Assembly (NCBI GenBank): GCA_002691835.1
Contig: NZJA01000027.1
Span: forward strand, 1 to 45,087
DNA length: 45,087 bases
Source of the DNA: Planctomycetota bacterium
GTDB taxonomy: Bacteria; Planctomycetota; UBA8108; UBA1146
Direction: 5' to 3'
Each line of letters begins with the position of its first letter. Within the stretch, counting starts at the first letter, position 1. Position numbers and translations under genes: made by a program. The notes below the pieces were generated by a model. The model had not been told where the DNA came from. It made no database searches and saw only the letters and a program-made list of their open reading frames with translations. Shown piece by piece: positions 34,142 to 43,312 of the stretch.

Positions 34142-35212
34142 TTACAGGTCGTCCTCAATGGAATCCAAAACGGAAGCGTAATCGTCAAGCCTCTCAAGGA
34201 ATATGGCTGTCCCCTGAGCAACACAAGTCAAAGGATCATCTGCGATCCTGACCGGCAACCCGGTCTCCTTGCGAATCAGATCGTCCAGGCCCCGCAACAG
34301 GACTCCGCCTCCGCAGAGAACGATTCCCTGCTCGACCAAGTCTGCGTGCAATTCAGGCTGAGTCTTCTCCAGAGTCTCTTTGATCCCATTTACGATTTGC
34401 TGGCAAGGATCGATGAGTGCTTCTCGTATCTCTTCACTGGTGACACTGGTGCACCGAGGGAGATTACCGATCAGATCACGACCTTTGACTTCCATCTCCA
34501 GTTCCTGATCCAACTCAAACGCAGAACCCAGTTTAATTTTGATCTGCTCGGCCGTCAGTGGCCCGACCAAAATGTTATAGTTTTTCTTCATGTACTGAAT
34601 GATGTCATCGTCCATGTCATCGCCTGCAACACGCAAGGATACACTGGTCACGACGTCGCTCAGCGAAAGCACCGCGATTTCAGTTGTCCCGCCACCGATG
34701 TCGACAATCATGCTGGCGATGGGATCTTCAATCGGCAACCCGGCACCAAGTCCGGCAGCACGCGGCTCTTCCACGAGGTAAACCTTGCGCGCTCCAGCTC
34801 TTTCCGCAGAGTTGTAGACCGCCCTTTTCTCAACCGCAGTAATTCCACTGGGGACAGCAATCACCACTCTGGGGCTAAAAAAGAGCGAGTTATCATTTAC
34901 GCGGTTAATGAAATACTTCAGCATCGCTTCGGTAATTTCAAAATCAGCGATCACACCATCCTGAAGGGGACGAATCGCTTCGATGGAGTTCGGGGTTCGG
35001 CCCAGCATCTCTTTGGCAACACGGCCGACCGCCTCACCATCCAAAAGAACTTGATTGGTTCCGGCTTTCACCGCGACGACAGAAGGCTCGCTGACAACGA
35101 CGCCCTGGCCGCTGACACACACCAACGTATTGGCGGTCCCCAAATCAATTCCAAGGTCGGTGGAAAATTTACCCACAACCCGATTCAGAATATTATTTGC
35201 GATGCGTAACAC
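34142..35212 (-). CDS. mreB: Rod-shape-determining actin MreB
   Basis: Bacterial actin, 356 aa from the GTG at 35212 (GAGGG upstream). The open frame extends to a TTG at 35233. Phosphate-1 LGIDLGTANTLV, GRTPNSIEAIRPLQDGVIADFE, VPSGITAVEKRAV, EEPRAAGLGAGLPI, phosphate-2 DIGGGTTEIAV, and GGGVLLRGLDDLI are all textbook MreB. It organises the elongasome under the membrane. It is first gene of the shape operon, separated from the upstream gene pair by a terminator, so a promoter must lie in 35213-35385. The N-terminal RIANNILNRVVGKF could be an amphipathic membrane-binding helix. Confidence 0.97.
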   Translation of the reverse strand: MLRIANNILNRVVGKFSTDLGIDLGTANTLVCVSGQGVVVSEPSVVAVKAGTNQVLLDGEAVGRVAKEMLGRTPNSIEAIRPLQDGVIADFEITEAMLKYFINRVNDNSLFFSPRVVIAVPSGITAVEKRAVYNSAERAGARKVYLVEEPRAAGLGAGLPIEDPIASMIVDIGGGTTEIAVLSLSDVVTSVSLRVAGDDMDDDIIQYMKKNYNILVGPLTAEQIKIKLGSAFELDQELEMEVKGRDLIGNLPRCTSVTSEEIREALIDPCQQIVNGIKETLEKTQPELHADLVEQGIVLCGGGVLLRGLDDLIRKETGLPVRIADDPLTCVAQGTAIFLERLDDYASVLDSIEDDL

Positions 35213-35384
35213 CACATTCCCTCTTCTCTGCAAAACACTTCCTGTAGAAATGTCATCCCCCGCGGCGAACTCCTGAAAGAAAGGAGTTATATGCGACTGA
35301 TCGATTCATAACCTTAGTCAGAATCGGATCATGTAGCTTCGTCATAGTACGCAATATTTCAAATCGACAACAGAGCCCACCCCA

Positions 35385-35422
35385 AGAAAAATGGTGCGAT
35401 CCCCAAAAGGAATCGCACCATT
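35385..35422 (-). terminator. Intrinsic terminator, leftward
   Basis: An 11-bp stem (35390-35400 with 35412-35422) followed on the minus strand by a T-rich tract (TTTTTCTT). It ends the coiled-coil/small-membrane-protein unit and insulates mreB. Confidence 0.85.
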
Positions 35423-35445
35423 ATTTCATGTTCCTGGACTGAAAA

Positions 35446-35679
35446 TTACCCGTCCAGCTCCATGCCAGAGAACAGCTTATCGGCTTTCCTCTGGGTTTTC
35501 TTCAACTCGTTTTCAAACTTCGAAGCACTTTCGGTGGGGGAAGTGTTCGGAAGAGAGAACTCTTTCAGACTCATGCAAAGCATCACCGAAGCAAAGATCA
35601 GGCAAAATGCGGCCACGCCCAGAAGGCTGGTCCCCAAAGGGCTTGAATCCTTACGCTCTACGATCGGCTGGTCATACAT
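35446..35679 (-). CDS. Small single-pass membrane protein
   Basis: 77 aa with one membrane segment (about 16-37, SLLGVAAFCLIFASVMLCM) and a charged C-terminal tail that is probably helical (KFENELKKTQRKADKLF). A GGGGGA ribosome site precedes the ATG. No family recognised. It lies 14 nt after the coiled-coil membrane gene on the same strand and just upstream of the mre operon, so an envelope role is likely by context only. Confidence 0.68.
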   Translation of the reverse strand: MYDQPIVERKDSSPLGTSLLGVAAFCLIFASVMLCMSLKEFSLPNTSPTESASKFENELKKTQRKADKLFSGMELDG

Positions 35680-35693
35680 TAGATCCCCCTATC

Positions 35694-36548
35694 TCAGCTG
35701 GTCAAACGAGTGGAGGCCTTGTTACCGTCGCTGATTTTGCGACCGGACTCCTCAAAGAGAATCGTGCAACCGGCCATGTCATCCAGAACCTTGGTGACCT
35801 GGACCTTGCCGATAAAGGTATTCCCATCGTAGATGGTGAACTCGTATCCGACTTCCACTCCGTCATCTTTACCCACGGAGAGAACGACCACGCCTTCCTG
35901 AACACCGACGACCATGCCGTCGATCGGAGGGGCAGTGGCGACACCGATATCGGGAAGACGGACCCCGGAATCGACAATACGGGAAATCAGCAACTTCTGG
36001 TCATCGAAATCTGTACGCAGAGCGGTGAGCTCCTTGTTCAGCGCTTCGTTTTCCTGACTCAGCTGCTCCTTGTCAAGAAGAGCACGGTTACGAAGACTTT
36101 CGGCAACCTTTTTGGCATTCGCCGCGTCCTGTGCCTCATTGTTGAGGTTGGAAATTTCATCCTCAAGACGTGCGATATTCGCATCTTTGTCTTGGAGATG
36201 AGTGTCCTTCTGAGCAATTCGAGCTTCCAGATCATCGATCTTTGTGCCCAAGCTGGCCTTGTCCTTACGAAGATCCCCATTCTCATTCTGGAGAGTGGTG
36301 ACCTGAGAGCCCAGTTGCTCTTTTTCCCTGGTCAGGGATTCAACATCCTTTTGCTTCAGCTCAATGGTGCCATCGAGCTGGCTCTTCATTGCCTTAGCGT
36401 TCTCAACGCTTTGGTCAAATTCCTTTTGCGCATCCTGAGCAACCTCTTTCCAGTTCTTCTGGGTCTTGAAAAGGGTTGCGCTCACTCCAAGAAAAAAGAG
36501 TGCCAGGACGAGATTGATCACCACGAAAAACTTGGCGAGCCCGCTCAT
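35694..36548 (-). CDS. Membrane-anchored coiled-coil protein with C-terminal beta domain
   Basis: 284 aa from the ATG at 36548 (GGAGAAGAG upstream). One membrane segment (about 7-25), a long predicted coiled coil (about 30-190, heptad-rich Glu/Leu/Lys/Asn), then a beta domain of ~75 aa: DGMVVGVQEGVVVLSVGKDDGVEVG and TFIGKVQVTKVLDD. The layout (anchor, coiled coil, beta domain) parallels MreC, although the sequence is not MreC. With the neighbouring mreC unusually short, a share in linking filament and cell wall is an attractive guess, not shown. Confidence 0.75.
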   Translation of the reverse strand: MSGLAKFFVVINLVLALFFLGVSATLFKTQKNWKEVAQDAQKEFDQSVENAKAMKSQLDGTIELKQKDVESLTREKEQLGSQVTTLQNENGDLRKDKASLGTKIDDLEARIAQKDTHLQDKDANIARLEDEISNLNNEAQDAANAKKVAESLRNRALLDKEQLSQENEALNKELTALRTDFDDQKLLISRIVDSGVRLPDIGVATAPPIDGMVVGVQEGVVVLSVGKDDGVEVGYEFTIYDGNTFIGKVQVTKVLDDMAGCTILFEESGRKISDGNKASTRLTS

Positions 36549-37033
36549 CTCTTCTCCAGTTCCTTCCGGTCGGGGTTGCTTGGATTTTGGATCAGACAGC
36601 CCCACGCTGCCGTCGCCAAAACATTCCACTCACCCGAGCCAAAACAATTCAGCGATCACCTTCGTCTCCCCGAGACGTGGTATTGGAAACAACCAACCAC
36701 CAGGTGATCTCGTCATAATTATTCTGTGTCCAGGCGACCTCCAGGCCGCCCGCAAAGCTTTCGAAGAGATTCCCGGGGGGGAATCTGTCCGACCTCGCAA
36801 GTTCACGATATCCCTCAATCAGGCCCGTTAAAATGGATCAACTGAGAGATTTCCAATTCGAATGGGGAGTCCCGTTTCCGGAACCAAGGCCGCATCATAG
36901 CCTTGCCCATAACAGTGGTCAAGAAAGCCCAATAAAGCATATTCAGGTATTTTTCAGCGGCAAATCCTCTACCGAGGCCAGATCGGTGGCAGATTTACGG
37001 GTCCTGGCTTAGCATTCGGCCCAAAGGAGGCCT
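36549..37033. other. Gap between divergent units, nothing certain
   Basis: 485 nt. A plus-strand frame reads NNQPPGDLVIIILCPGDLQA and on to a stop at 36831, looking protein-like for ~50 residues but lacking a start and ribosome site. The opposite frame (36630-36818) begins with TTG and is weak too. I do not recognise an FMN riboswitch ahead of ribE. AAAGGAGG at 37023-37030 serves ribE. Confidence 0.45.
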
Positions 37034-37675
37034 GTGTTTACCGGACTTGTCGAAAGAACCCACCGGATCGCTGCTCTGGAGCCAGATTCGCAAGGAATCC
37101 GTCTCCACCTCGAAAAAGAAGCCTCATCCGCAGTCGATGGGGTTCTGGCTCCCTGGGAGGACCTCCGTCTCGGAGAGAGTATCGCTGTCAATGGCGCTTG
37201 TCTCACTTTGGTGAAGGATGAGGAGACCCTTGTCTTTGACGTGATCCATGAAACCCTCCGCAAAACGAGCCTTGGACACCGAAGTGTGGGTCAAGGCGTT
37301 CATCTCGAGAGAGCTCTCAAGGTCGGCGATCGGCTCGGTGGGCATTACGTCACCGGTCACATCGACACCCTCGGAATCCTGGAAAAAATCGATTCTGCAG
37401 GGGGAGAAAATATTTGGCACATTCAGGTACCCGCTGGGGCTTCATTCCGAACTGTTGCGAAAGGTTCTGTCACCATCGATGGCGTCAGCCTGACAGTCGT
37501 CGAGAGTCACGCCCATGCCTTCACGATCGCTCTGATTCCTCACACCCTTGAAGTCACGTCATTTTCAGACCGCCAAGAAGGAGACTCCCTAAACCTCGAA
37601 ATGGACCATTTCGGCCGTTGGGTGGAATCTCTCCTCAACGTTCCTTCGGCGAATCCCACTGGAGAATCAACATGA
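37034..37675 (+). CDS. ribE: Riboflavin synthase, alpha subunit
   Basis: 213 aa; dismutates two 6,7-dimethyl-8-ribityllumazine molecules to riboflavin. It starts with the classic MFTGLVE and has two lumazine-binding halves: NGACLTLVKDE, ALKVGDRLGGHYVTGHIDTLG, then KGSVTIDGVSLTVV and IALIPHTLEVTSF. GTG start with AAAGGAGG only 3 nt upstream, a short spacer. The stop overlaps gltX (ATGA), an unusual pairing of riboflavin synthesis with a tRNA synthetase. Confidence 0.95.
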   Translation: MFTGLVERTHRIAALEPDSQGIRLHLEKEASSAVDGVLAPWEDLRLGESIAVNGACLTLVKDEETLVFDVIHETLRKTSLGHRSVGQGVHLERALKVGDRLGGHYVTGHIDTLGILEKIDSAGGENIWHIQVPAGASFRTVAKGSVTIDGVSLTVVESHAHAFTIALIPHTLEVTSFSDRQEGDSLNLEMDHFGRWVESLLNVPSANPTGEST

Positions 37676-39129
37676 GTTCCCAAAAAACACCTCGAGTGAG
37701 AATCGCACCCAGTCCAACAGGAGATCCTCACGTCGGGACTGCCTACGTAGCCCTGTTCAATCGAACCCACGCTCTTCAAGGCGGAGGGCAGTTCCTCCTG
37801 CGAATCGACGACACCGACCGGAGTCGCTATCAGGAAACCAGTGAGGAACAGATTTTCACCGCTTTGCGCTGGCTTGGCCTGGTATGGGACGAAGGTCCCG
37901 ATTGTGGAGGCCCTCATGCCCCTTACCGGCAGAGCGAACGTTTGGATCATTACCGGGAGTGCATCGACAGAATGATGCAATCAGGCCACGCTTATCCTTG
38001 TTTTTGCACCGAGGAGCGCATCGGGGCTCTTCGCCAAAGCCAGAAAGAAGCGAAACAACGCCTCGGTTACGATGGGGAATGCCGCGATCTGGATCCCGAA
38101 GAATCTAAAATTCGCATGGAGAAGGGTGAAACCCATGTCATCCGATTAAAAGTCCCAGATCACGGCGAGACATCTTTTCAAGATGCCTTGCGAGGAGAAG
38201 TCCAGATCGCCAATGCTGAAATTGACGATCAAATCCTCATCAAATCCGACGGATTCCCCACGTATCACCTGGCCAATGTTGCAGACGATATTGCGTTTGG
38301 CATCACGGATGTGATCCGAGCTGAAGAGTGGTTAATTTCAACTCCAAAGCACGTCCTGATCTACCAAGCCCTGGGTGAGGAACTTCCCCGCTTTCTCCAT
38401 GTTTCACTGCTTCGAAATGCGGACAAATCGAAAATCTCGAAACGTAAAAACCCTGTCAGCCTCGATTGGTTTCGCCAAGAGGGCTTCCTGCCAGAAGCGT
38501 TGCTGAATTTCCTGGCTTTGATGGGTTGGTCTCCCGAAGACGAGAATGAAGTTTTCGACATGGATACGTTCCAGAAAAACTTTCGGATCGAAAACCTGTC
38601 TACTGGTGCACCGATTTTTGACATGACCAAACTGGACTGGCTCAACGGGATGCACATCCGCAGACTGGAGATTGAAGATCTGGCTTCACGCCTGATCTCC
38701 GAAGGATTTGTGCCCACAGGGATTGAGCGGCAAGAAATCTTGCGCATTCTTCCCTTGGTAATCGAGAGAATGAACCGACTTTCAGAGTTTGCAGATAAAA
38801 CTGACTGGTTCTTTTCGGAGCCTAAAGCTCCTCCACTGGAAGATCTGATTCCTAAAAAAAGCACTGGAGAAACCTCCCTCGCGGCGCTCGGTGCTGCAGC
38901 GAATGAACTTCAAAAACTTGACGTCTTTGACACCCCATCGATTGAAGAGTGCCTGAATGGTGTTCTCGAAGTGGGGGGATGGAAAAAACCCTTCCTTTTC
39001 ATGCCGCTGCGGTTCGCCCTGACATCCCGCAGGGATTCACCAGATCTCATCGAAGTCATTTCGATACTCGGAAAAGAAAGATCTTGTCAACGGATCCAAA
39101 GCTCGATGAAAACCCTGTCTGAGTCATGA
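37672..39129 (+). CDS. gltX: Glutamyl-tRNA synthetase
   Basis: Class I synthetase, 485 aa. HIGH-type motif PSPTGDPHVGTAY is at 13-25, FLLRIDDTDRSRY at 41-53, and KMSKS-type DKSKISKRKNP at 251-261, followed by an anticodon-binding C-terminal domain. The ATG at 37672 has GGAGA upstream and overlaps the ribE stop. Whether it also charges tRNA-Gln cannot be told from this window. Confidence 0.96.
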   Translation: MSSQKTPRVRIAPSPTGDPHVGTAYVALFNRTHALQGGGQFLLRIDDTDRSRYQETSEEQIFTALRWLGLVWDEGPDCGGPHAPYRQSERLDHYRECIDRMMQSGHAYPCFCTEERIGALRQSQKEAKQRLGYDGECRDLDPEESKIRMEKGETHVIRLKVPDHGETSFQDALRGEVQIANAEIDDQILIKSDGFPTYHLANVADDIAFGITDVIRAEEWLISTPKHVLIYQALGEELPRFLHVSLLRNADKSKISKRKNPVSLDWFRQEGFLPEALLNFLALMGWSPEDENEVFDMDTFQKNFRIENLSTGAPIFDMTKLDWLNGMHIRRLEIEDLASRLISEGFVPTGIERQEILRILPLVIERMNRLSEFADKTDWFFSEPKAPPLEDLIPKKSTGETSLAALGAAANELQKLDVFDTPSIEECLNGVLEVGGWKKPFLFMPLRFALTSRRDSPDLIEVISILGKERSCQRIQSSMKTLSES

Positions 39130-39971
39130 GCCCAGTTCCGCACTCTGGGCAGCGAGCCGATCTGCACGTTCATACCCACCACAGCGATGGGGCCCATTCG
39201 ATGCAGGACATCCTCAACAGCGCAGCAGAAGGCCTGCAAATGATCTCCATTTGTGATCATGACACCCTTGGCGCATATCTTGCGGATTGGAAACTTCCTG
39301 AAAATCTGCGCCTCCTGCCGGGAATTGAAATGACCTGTCAGGTGGGATCCCACGATCTCCACATGCTCGCTTATTTCCCCAGCGGTTTGACTTCTGAAAT
39401 TATTGACTGGTCTACAAGACTCGAGACAGACCGACGGGAGCGAGTCCTTGAGGGGGTTGAAAAACTTCGTGAATCGGGCGTCCGCTTGCTGTGGAAGGAC
39501 CTCGAAAAAGAGGTCCAGGAGTCGGTTCCCTGTCGATCCCACGTGGCTCGAGCACTCGTACGAAGCGGGCTGTGCTCGTCACCCAATCAAGCCTTTCGAA
39601 CATGGCTCGGCAAGATCGCTTTCCGCCGGGTGCAACTCAAGGTGACGCAAGCATTCGACGAGGTTCATGCAATGGGGGGGGTCGCCTATTGGGCACATCC
39701 TCAAGCTGACCATATCGAATCATATGGATCTCAACTCTTGGATGCGGGACTCGATGGAATTGAAGTTCTCTACAAAAACCTGCGATCGCCTCATCGAAAA
39801 ATCGCGAGAGAATTTCAGGAAAAACACCAACTGGGGGTCTGCGGAGGCTCGGACCTGCATCAGCAGACGACGAGACTCCCTCTCGGTCGTTTCGGAGTTG
39901 ATTTTGATCGGCTCGATCCGCGACTGCTCAACCCCACGCCAGCTTGTGACTGGCAGACCAAAAAGAACTGA
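39126..39971 (+). CDS. PHP-domain phosphoesterase
   Basis: 281 aa. PHP metal-ligand motifs: DLHVHTHHSDG (His14, His16), CDHDTLGA, LLPGIEM, and late GVCGGSDLHQ. A middle insertion domain (about 110-180) is as in YciV/TrpH-type members, which act on 5'-phosphorylated RNA/DNA ends or nucleoside 3',5'-bisphosphates. It overlaps gltX by 4 nt (ATGA) and ends exactly where convergent rho ends, with no gap. Confidence 0.87.
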   Translation: MSPVPHSGQRADLHVHTHHSDGAHSMQDILNSAAEGLQMISICDHDTLGAYLADWKLPENLRLLPGIEMTCQVGSHDLHMLAYFPSGLTSEIIDWSTRLETDRRERVLEGVEKLRESGVRLLWKDLEKEVQESVPCRSHVARALVRSGLCSSPNQAFRTWLGKIAFRRVQLKVTQAFDEVHAMGGVAYWAHPQADHIESYGSQLLDAGLDGIEVLYKNLRSPHRKIAREFQEKHQLGVCGGSDLHQQTTRLPLGRFGVDFDRLDPRLLNPTPACDWQTKKN

Positions 39972-41312
39972 TCAGCCTCCCAATGAGTGGAGGAACTCTT
40001 TGTTATCCTGGAATGCACCCACTCTTTGACTCAGCAATTCCATGCCTTCGATCGGATTGACACTCGTGAGGACACGACGAAGTTTCCAGATCTGATCGAT
40101 CTCCTCACTCGTGTACAACTTCTCTTCCTTACGAGTTCCAGAAAGAGTGACGTCGATGGCAGGAAACACACGCTGATCTGCAAGTTTCCTGGAGAGTACC
40201 AACTCCATATTTCCGGTCCCTTTGAACTCTTCAAAGATGACTTCGTCCATTCGGCTGCCCGTTTCGATCAAAGCAGTGGCGATGATCGTTAAACTTCCAC
40301 CGCCCTCGACGTTTCGAGCAGCACCAAAGATCGCTTTGGGTTTCTCCAAAGTTTTGGCGTCCACACCACCGGAGAGAGTCCTGCCACTGTGAGCAGTCTC
40401 CAAGTTGTAGGCACGGCCCAATCGAGTCAAAGAATCCAGCAGAAGCACGACATCGCACTTCGCCTCCAGCAGGCGGTGACACCTTTGAAGGACTATTTCA
40501 GAGACACGAACATGACTTTTGGATGTTTCGTCACTTGACGATGCGTACACCTCAGCCTTAACGGTACGCCTCCAGTCGGTGACCTCTTCTGGGCGTTCAT
40601 CCACCAGCAGCGCAACGACCATCGAATCAGGATGGGTCTCAGTGATCGCCTGAGCCATTTTTTGCAGGAGAACCGTTTTTCCAGTTCGTGGGGGAGCAAC
40701 GATCAGTGCTCTCTGCCCTTTGCCGATCGGCGAAATAAGATCTGCAAGGCGCATCGAAATGTCACCGGTCTCGCCGAGCAAATAACGCTCGGTGGGATCG
40801 ATACTGGTCATCTCTTTGTAGGGGACCCGCTTGCGAACGATCTCGGGTGGATCACCGTCCACGGATTCAATCTTGCCAAGGCTGGGACCCCGTCCACGCC
40901 CTGCTGAACCCCCGACAACTCCGACCATGTAATGGCCGCTTCTCAATCCAAATTTCTGGACCAGATTTTTGCCAACATGAACGTCTTCAGGCTGAATCCG
41001 AAACGACTTCTCTACCGACCGAAGAAATCCGAAGCCCTGATTACCGACTTCGAGAATTCCCCTTACTCGGGTTCCTTCAGGAATATGTACTGCCGGCCCA
41101 CGGTTTGATCCAAAATTGGCGCTGCCCTCATTGGAAACATCTCGACGAGAACGGCCATGTGAGCGTCGCTGCTGACCTCCGCCACGCCGATTCCCCTGAG
41201 GTCGATTGCTGTCTGAACCGGAGGTTCGTCCACGCCCTCGACTGGGACGGCGACGCCGGCCACCACCGCCAGAGCTGGATCCGGAATTCCGTGAAGAGTT
41301 CTCCTGATTCAA
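39972..41312 (-). CDS. rho: Transcription termination factor Rho, Arg/Gly-rich N terminus
   Basis: 446 aa from the TTG at 41312, chosen for AAGGAG 5 nt upstream; a TTG at 41330 is the alternative. N-terminal ~70 aa are Ser/Gly/Arg-rich and disordered ([27 protein letters not shown]). Then the cold-shock-like RNA-binding domain ([19 protein letters not shown]), and the hexameric ATPase with Walker A APPRTGKT at about 206-213 and Walker B DVVLLLDS at about 286-293. The basic tail probably adds RNA affinity or promotes condensation, as described for some long Rho proteins. Many convergent genes here lack intrinsic terminators, so Rho may do much of the work. Confidence 0.96.
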   Translation of the reverse strand: MNQENSSRNSGSSSGGGGRRRRPSRGRGRTSGSDSNRPQGNRRGGGQQRRSHGRSRRDVSNEGSANFGSNRGPAVHIPEGTRVRGILEVGNQGFGFLRSVEKSFRIQPEDVHVGKNLVQKFGLRSGHYMVGVVGGSAGRGRGPSLGKIESVDGDPPEIVRKRVPYKEMTSIDPTERYLLGETGDISMRLADLISPIGKGQRALIVAPPRTGKTVLLQKMAQAITETHPDSMVVALLVDERPEEVTDWRRTVKAEVYASSSDETSKSHVRVSEIVLQRCHRLLEAKCDVVLLLDSLTRLGRAYNLETAHSGRTLSGGVDAKTLEKPKAIFGAARNVEGGGSLTIIATALIETGSRMDEVIFEEFKGTGNMELVLSRKLADQRVFPAIDVTLSGTRKEEKLYTSEEIDQIWKLRRVLTSVNPIEGMELLSQRVGAFQDNKEFLHSLGG

Positions 41313-41793
41313 AAGTTCTCCTTGTTCCAAAAAGCCTTGAGCGGCTCCTGGTAGTCATCCCAACAATATGTTTCGAAGAGCAGGTTTCTGTTGGCGCTGG
41401 TTCTCACGAGCCAAAGCCTCAATCCCCCCCGAATTCGACGAGAATGGACACAGCAGATCTCATATCCCCACACAGTCAGGAATGCCCCTCGAGGTTCTGA
41501 TCGGATTTCCTGCTCACTGAACAAACAAGGGGCAGGAATGAGTAATGCGGGACTTCCATGGCCCGAAATACATTTTTCCAATAGGGGATCCCTATTCCCT
41601 ACATAAACCTGACTCAATTCCACTAATGCAATGGCTGCAGCAGGGGTGCTTCCTTTTTTCGGAAAGCAAACTGAGAATGCAGGGGGGAGATCTCGGTCAA
41701 TCGTGGTTGATGTCTCGATCGACTTGTCCTCATCATATCCCACAGATACGGGTCATCCAGTCCCAATTCCTCAATTCCTGCTCAAGGAGTCCG
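41313..41793. other. Divergent rho/aroDE region
   Basis: 481 nt. A minus-strand frame (41743 to 41309) ends in a TTGA overlap with rho; its last 37 codons follow a GGGGGGGA run and a TTG, so a short coupled leader is possible but unproven. An exact inverted repeat is present (41580-41596). aroDE has AAGGAG at 41784-41789. No strong promoter hexamers were seen. Confidence 0.45.
41580..41596. promoter_or_regulatory. Perfect inverted repeat, operator candidate
   Basis: AATAGGG-GAT-CCCTATT, 7-bp arms with a 3-nt centre, in the rho/aroDE divergent region. The spacing fits a small dimeric repressor. There is no T-run, so it is not a terminator. Confidence 0.35.
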
Positions 41794-43290
41794 ATGTCCA
41801 ATATTCCAAATGGCTGGTTCACAGTCCTGAACTCGCTGGAATTGAGTGACCCAGAGCACTCAGGCTCTCATGCTCTGATTACTCCAGCAGCGGGCTGGGA
41901 ACTGCGTCTCGACCTTTGGCAGGGAGATTGGCCGCGGGAAGTTTCCGAAGACTGGGGACAGGTCCTGATCACCGATCGGGGAGGCGCACTGAAGCCCGAT
42001 TCTGCGGCTCGCACCCAGCACCGCAATCAACTTTGCTTGCGGAAAAAAACGTGGCTGGATGTGGATCTCAGTTCAGATGCCCCAGCCCCAGAGGGGATCC
42101 CGTGGATTCTGTCACGGCATCTGGAACAGGACCAACCGGACGCCCTGCATAAACTGACCTCTGAAGCTCAGGATCTTGGAGCAGTCGCTGTAAAATTAGT
42201 CCTTCCGTCAGAGACTCCGCTTTCACGGCGTCTCGAATTATTGCAGCAGGCAAAAAACAGCGACTTTCCCTGTGTGACGTTTTCGATGGCTTCTCAGAAT
42301 CATGCCGACCGCTTGTGGGCGATGGAGTCTGGCCAACCCTGGGCTTATCTCGGCCAATCAGGGTTGCAACAGGAGCTTCCTGGCATGTTGCTCGCGACTG
42401 AATTGAGGCAGAGATACCAGTGGTCGACGACTGAACCGCCGCAAGACCGCTTTCTCATTCTTGGCGATGCTGTTCGGCACAGCCTTTCACCGGACTGGCA
42501 TAACAGAATCTTTGCAAAACACGGGATTTCCGCACGCTTCTATCCCTGGTCTACCCAGCAACCAGACCTGGATCTGGCTGCATGGAAAACTCAGGGCCCA
42601 GGTGATCTCAAAGGACTAGCGATCACGACCCCATACAAGTCCTGGGCAAAATCTCAAGGATCAGAGGTCACGTGGGCTTCCGATTCCACCGCAGAAACGC
42701 AACCGTCATGGAACACATTGATGCAACAGGGAGATCGATGGACAGGAACATCGACCGATGGTGTCGGAGCCTGGAACCTGATTGCGGAAGTCATCAAAGA
42801 CTCCCGATCGTTTCATCGCCCACTCGTGATTCTCGGCCGTGGGGGTGCGGCTCAATCGGTTGCGAAGGCCTTCATGAGTCACGGTTGGGAAACCTGGCTC
42901 GCCTGTCGACCGGGAACATTGAATCGCAGCGACACCGACTTCAAGGATTTCCACATCACCGATGACCCTGAATGTGTCCAATCAGCGGACGTTCTGATCA
43001 ATGCGACCGGAACAGATGATCAGCGTTCAGCAGACTGGCCCTGGAATCTGGAAGATTTCAACGGAACGGTGGCACTGGAAATGGATTATTCATCAGGCCA
43101 CACGTCTTTCGAGAAGGCGCTCACGAGCCGGGAAGGAATCACGACCTTCAGTGGCTTTGATTTCTTTGCGTCGCAAGCAAGACTTCAGGCACAGCTATTC
43201 TATGGCCTGGACATAAGCCTCAAGGAATCACTGGAGTTGGTTCAGCAGATTTGCCAAGAACGAAACAGTGGCCAATACCCAACGTCATGA
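41794..43290 (+). CDS. aroDE: Bifunctional 3-dehydroquinate dehydratase (type I) / shikimate dehydrogenase
   Basis: A 498-aa fusion covering steps 3 and 4 of the shikimate pathway. AroD part (about 1-210): GWELRLD, LITDRGGA, catalytic His109 in ILSRHLE, Schiff-base Lys134 in VAVKLVLPSE, Arg173 in SQNHADRLW. It is divergent, and the late Gln of the usual APGQ loop is replaced (ELPGM). AroE part (about 219-498): AVRHSLSPDWHN, Lys282 in TTPYK, TSTDGVGAWN and the NADP loop LGRGGAAQS. Fusions of this order are known in plants and chlamydiae. The ATG at 41794 follows AAGGAG; the frame is open upstream but unlike the family. Confidence 0.92.
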   Translation: MSNIPNGWFTVLNSLELSDPEHSGSHALITPAAGWELRLDLWQGDWPREVSEDWGQVLITDRGGALKPDSAARTQHRNQLCLRKKTWLDVDLSSDAPAPEGIPWILSRHLEQDQPDALHKLTSEAQDLGAVAVKLVLPSETPLSRRLELLQQAKNSDFPCVTFSMASQNHADRLWAMESGQPWAYLGQSGLQQELPGMLLATELRQRYQWSTTEPPQDRFLILGDAVRHSLSPDWHNRIFAKHGISARFYPWSTQQPDLDLAAWKTQGPGDLKGLAITTPYKSWAKSQGSEVTWASDSTAETQPSWNTLMQQGDRWTGTSTDGVGAWNLIAEVIKDSRSFHRPLVILGRGGAAQSVAKAFMSHGWETWLACRPGTLNRSDTDFKDFHITDDPECVQSADVLINATGTDDQRSADWPWNLEDFNGTVALEMDYSSGHTSFEKALTSREGITTFSGFDFFASQARLQAQLFYGLDISLKESLELVQQICQERNSGQYPTS

Positions 43291-43312
43291 TCGATTCATA
43301 AACCGAAATGGA

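Noticed and set aside
34067..35209. 380-codon open frame on the plus strand
   Set aside because: It is the antisense shadow of mreB, whose motifs are unmistakable; the shadow product has no recognisable motif and no ribosome site.
35391..36707. 438-codon open frame on the plus strand
   Set aside because: It starts inside the terminator hairpin and runs antisense to the 77-aa and coiled-coil genes, both of which have good ribosome sites and plausible protein features.
36630..36831. Protein-like frames in the gap before ribE
   Set aside because: The plus-strand frame lacks a start codon and ribosome site; the minus-strand frame begins with a TTG without a site. Could be a remnant, but unsupported.
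36549..37033. FMN riboswitch ahead of ribE
   Set aside because: The conserved RFN-element segments were not found.
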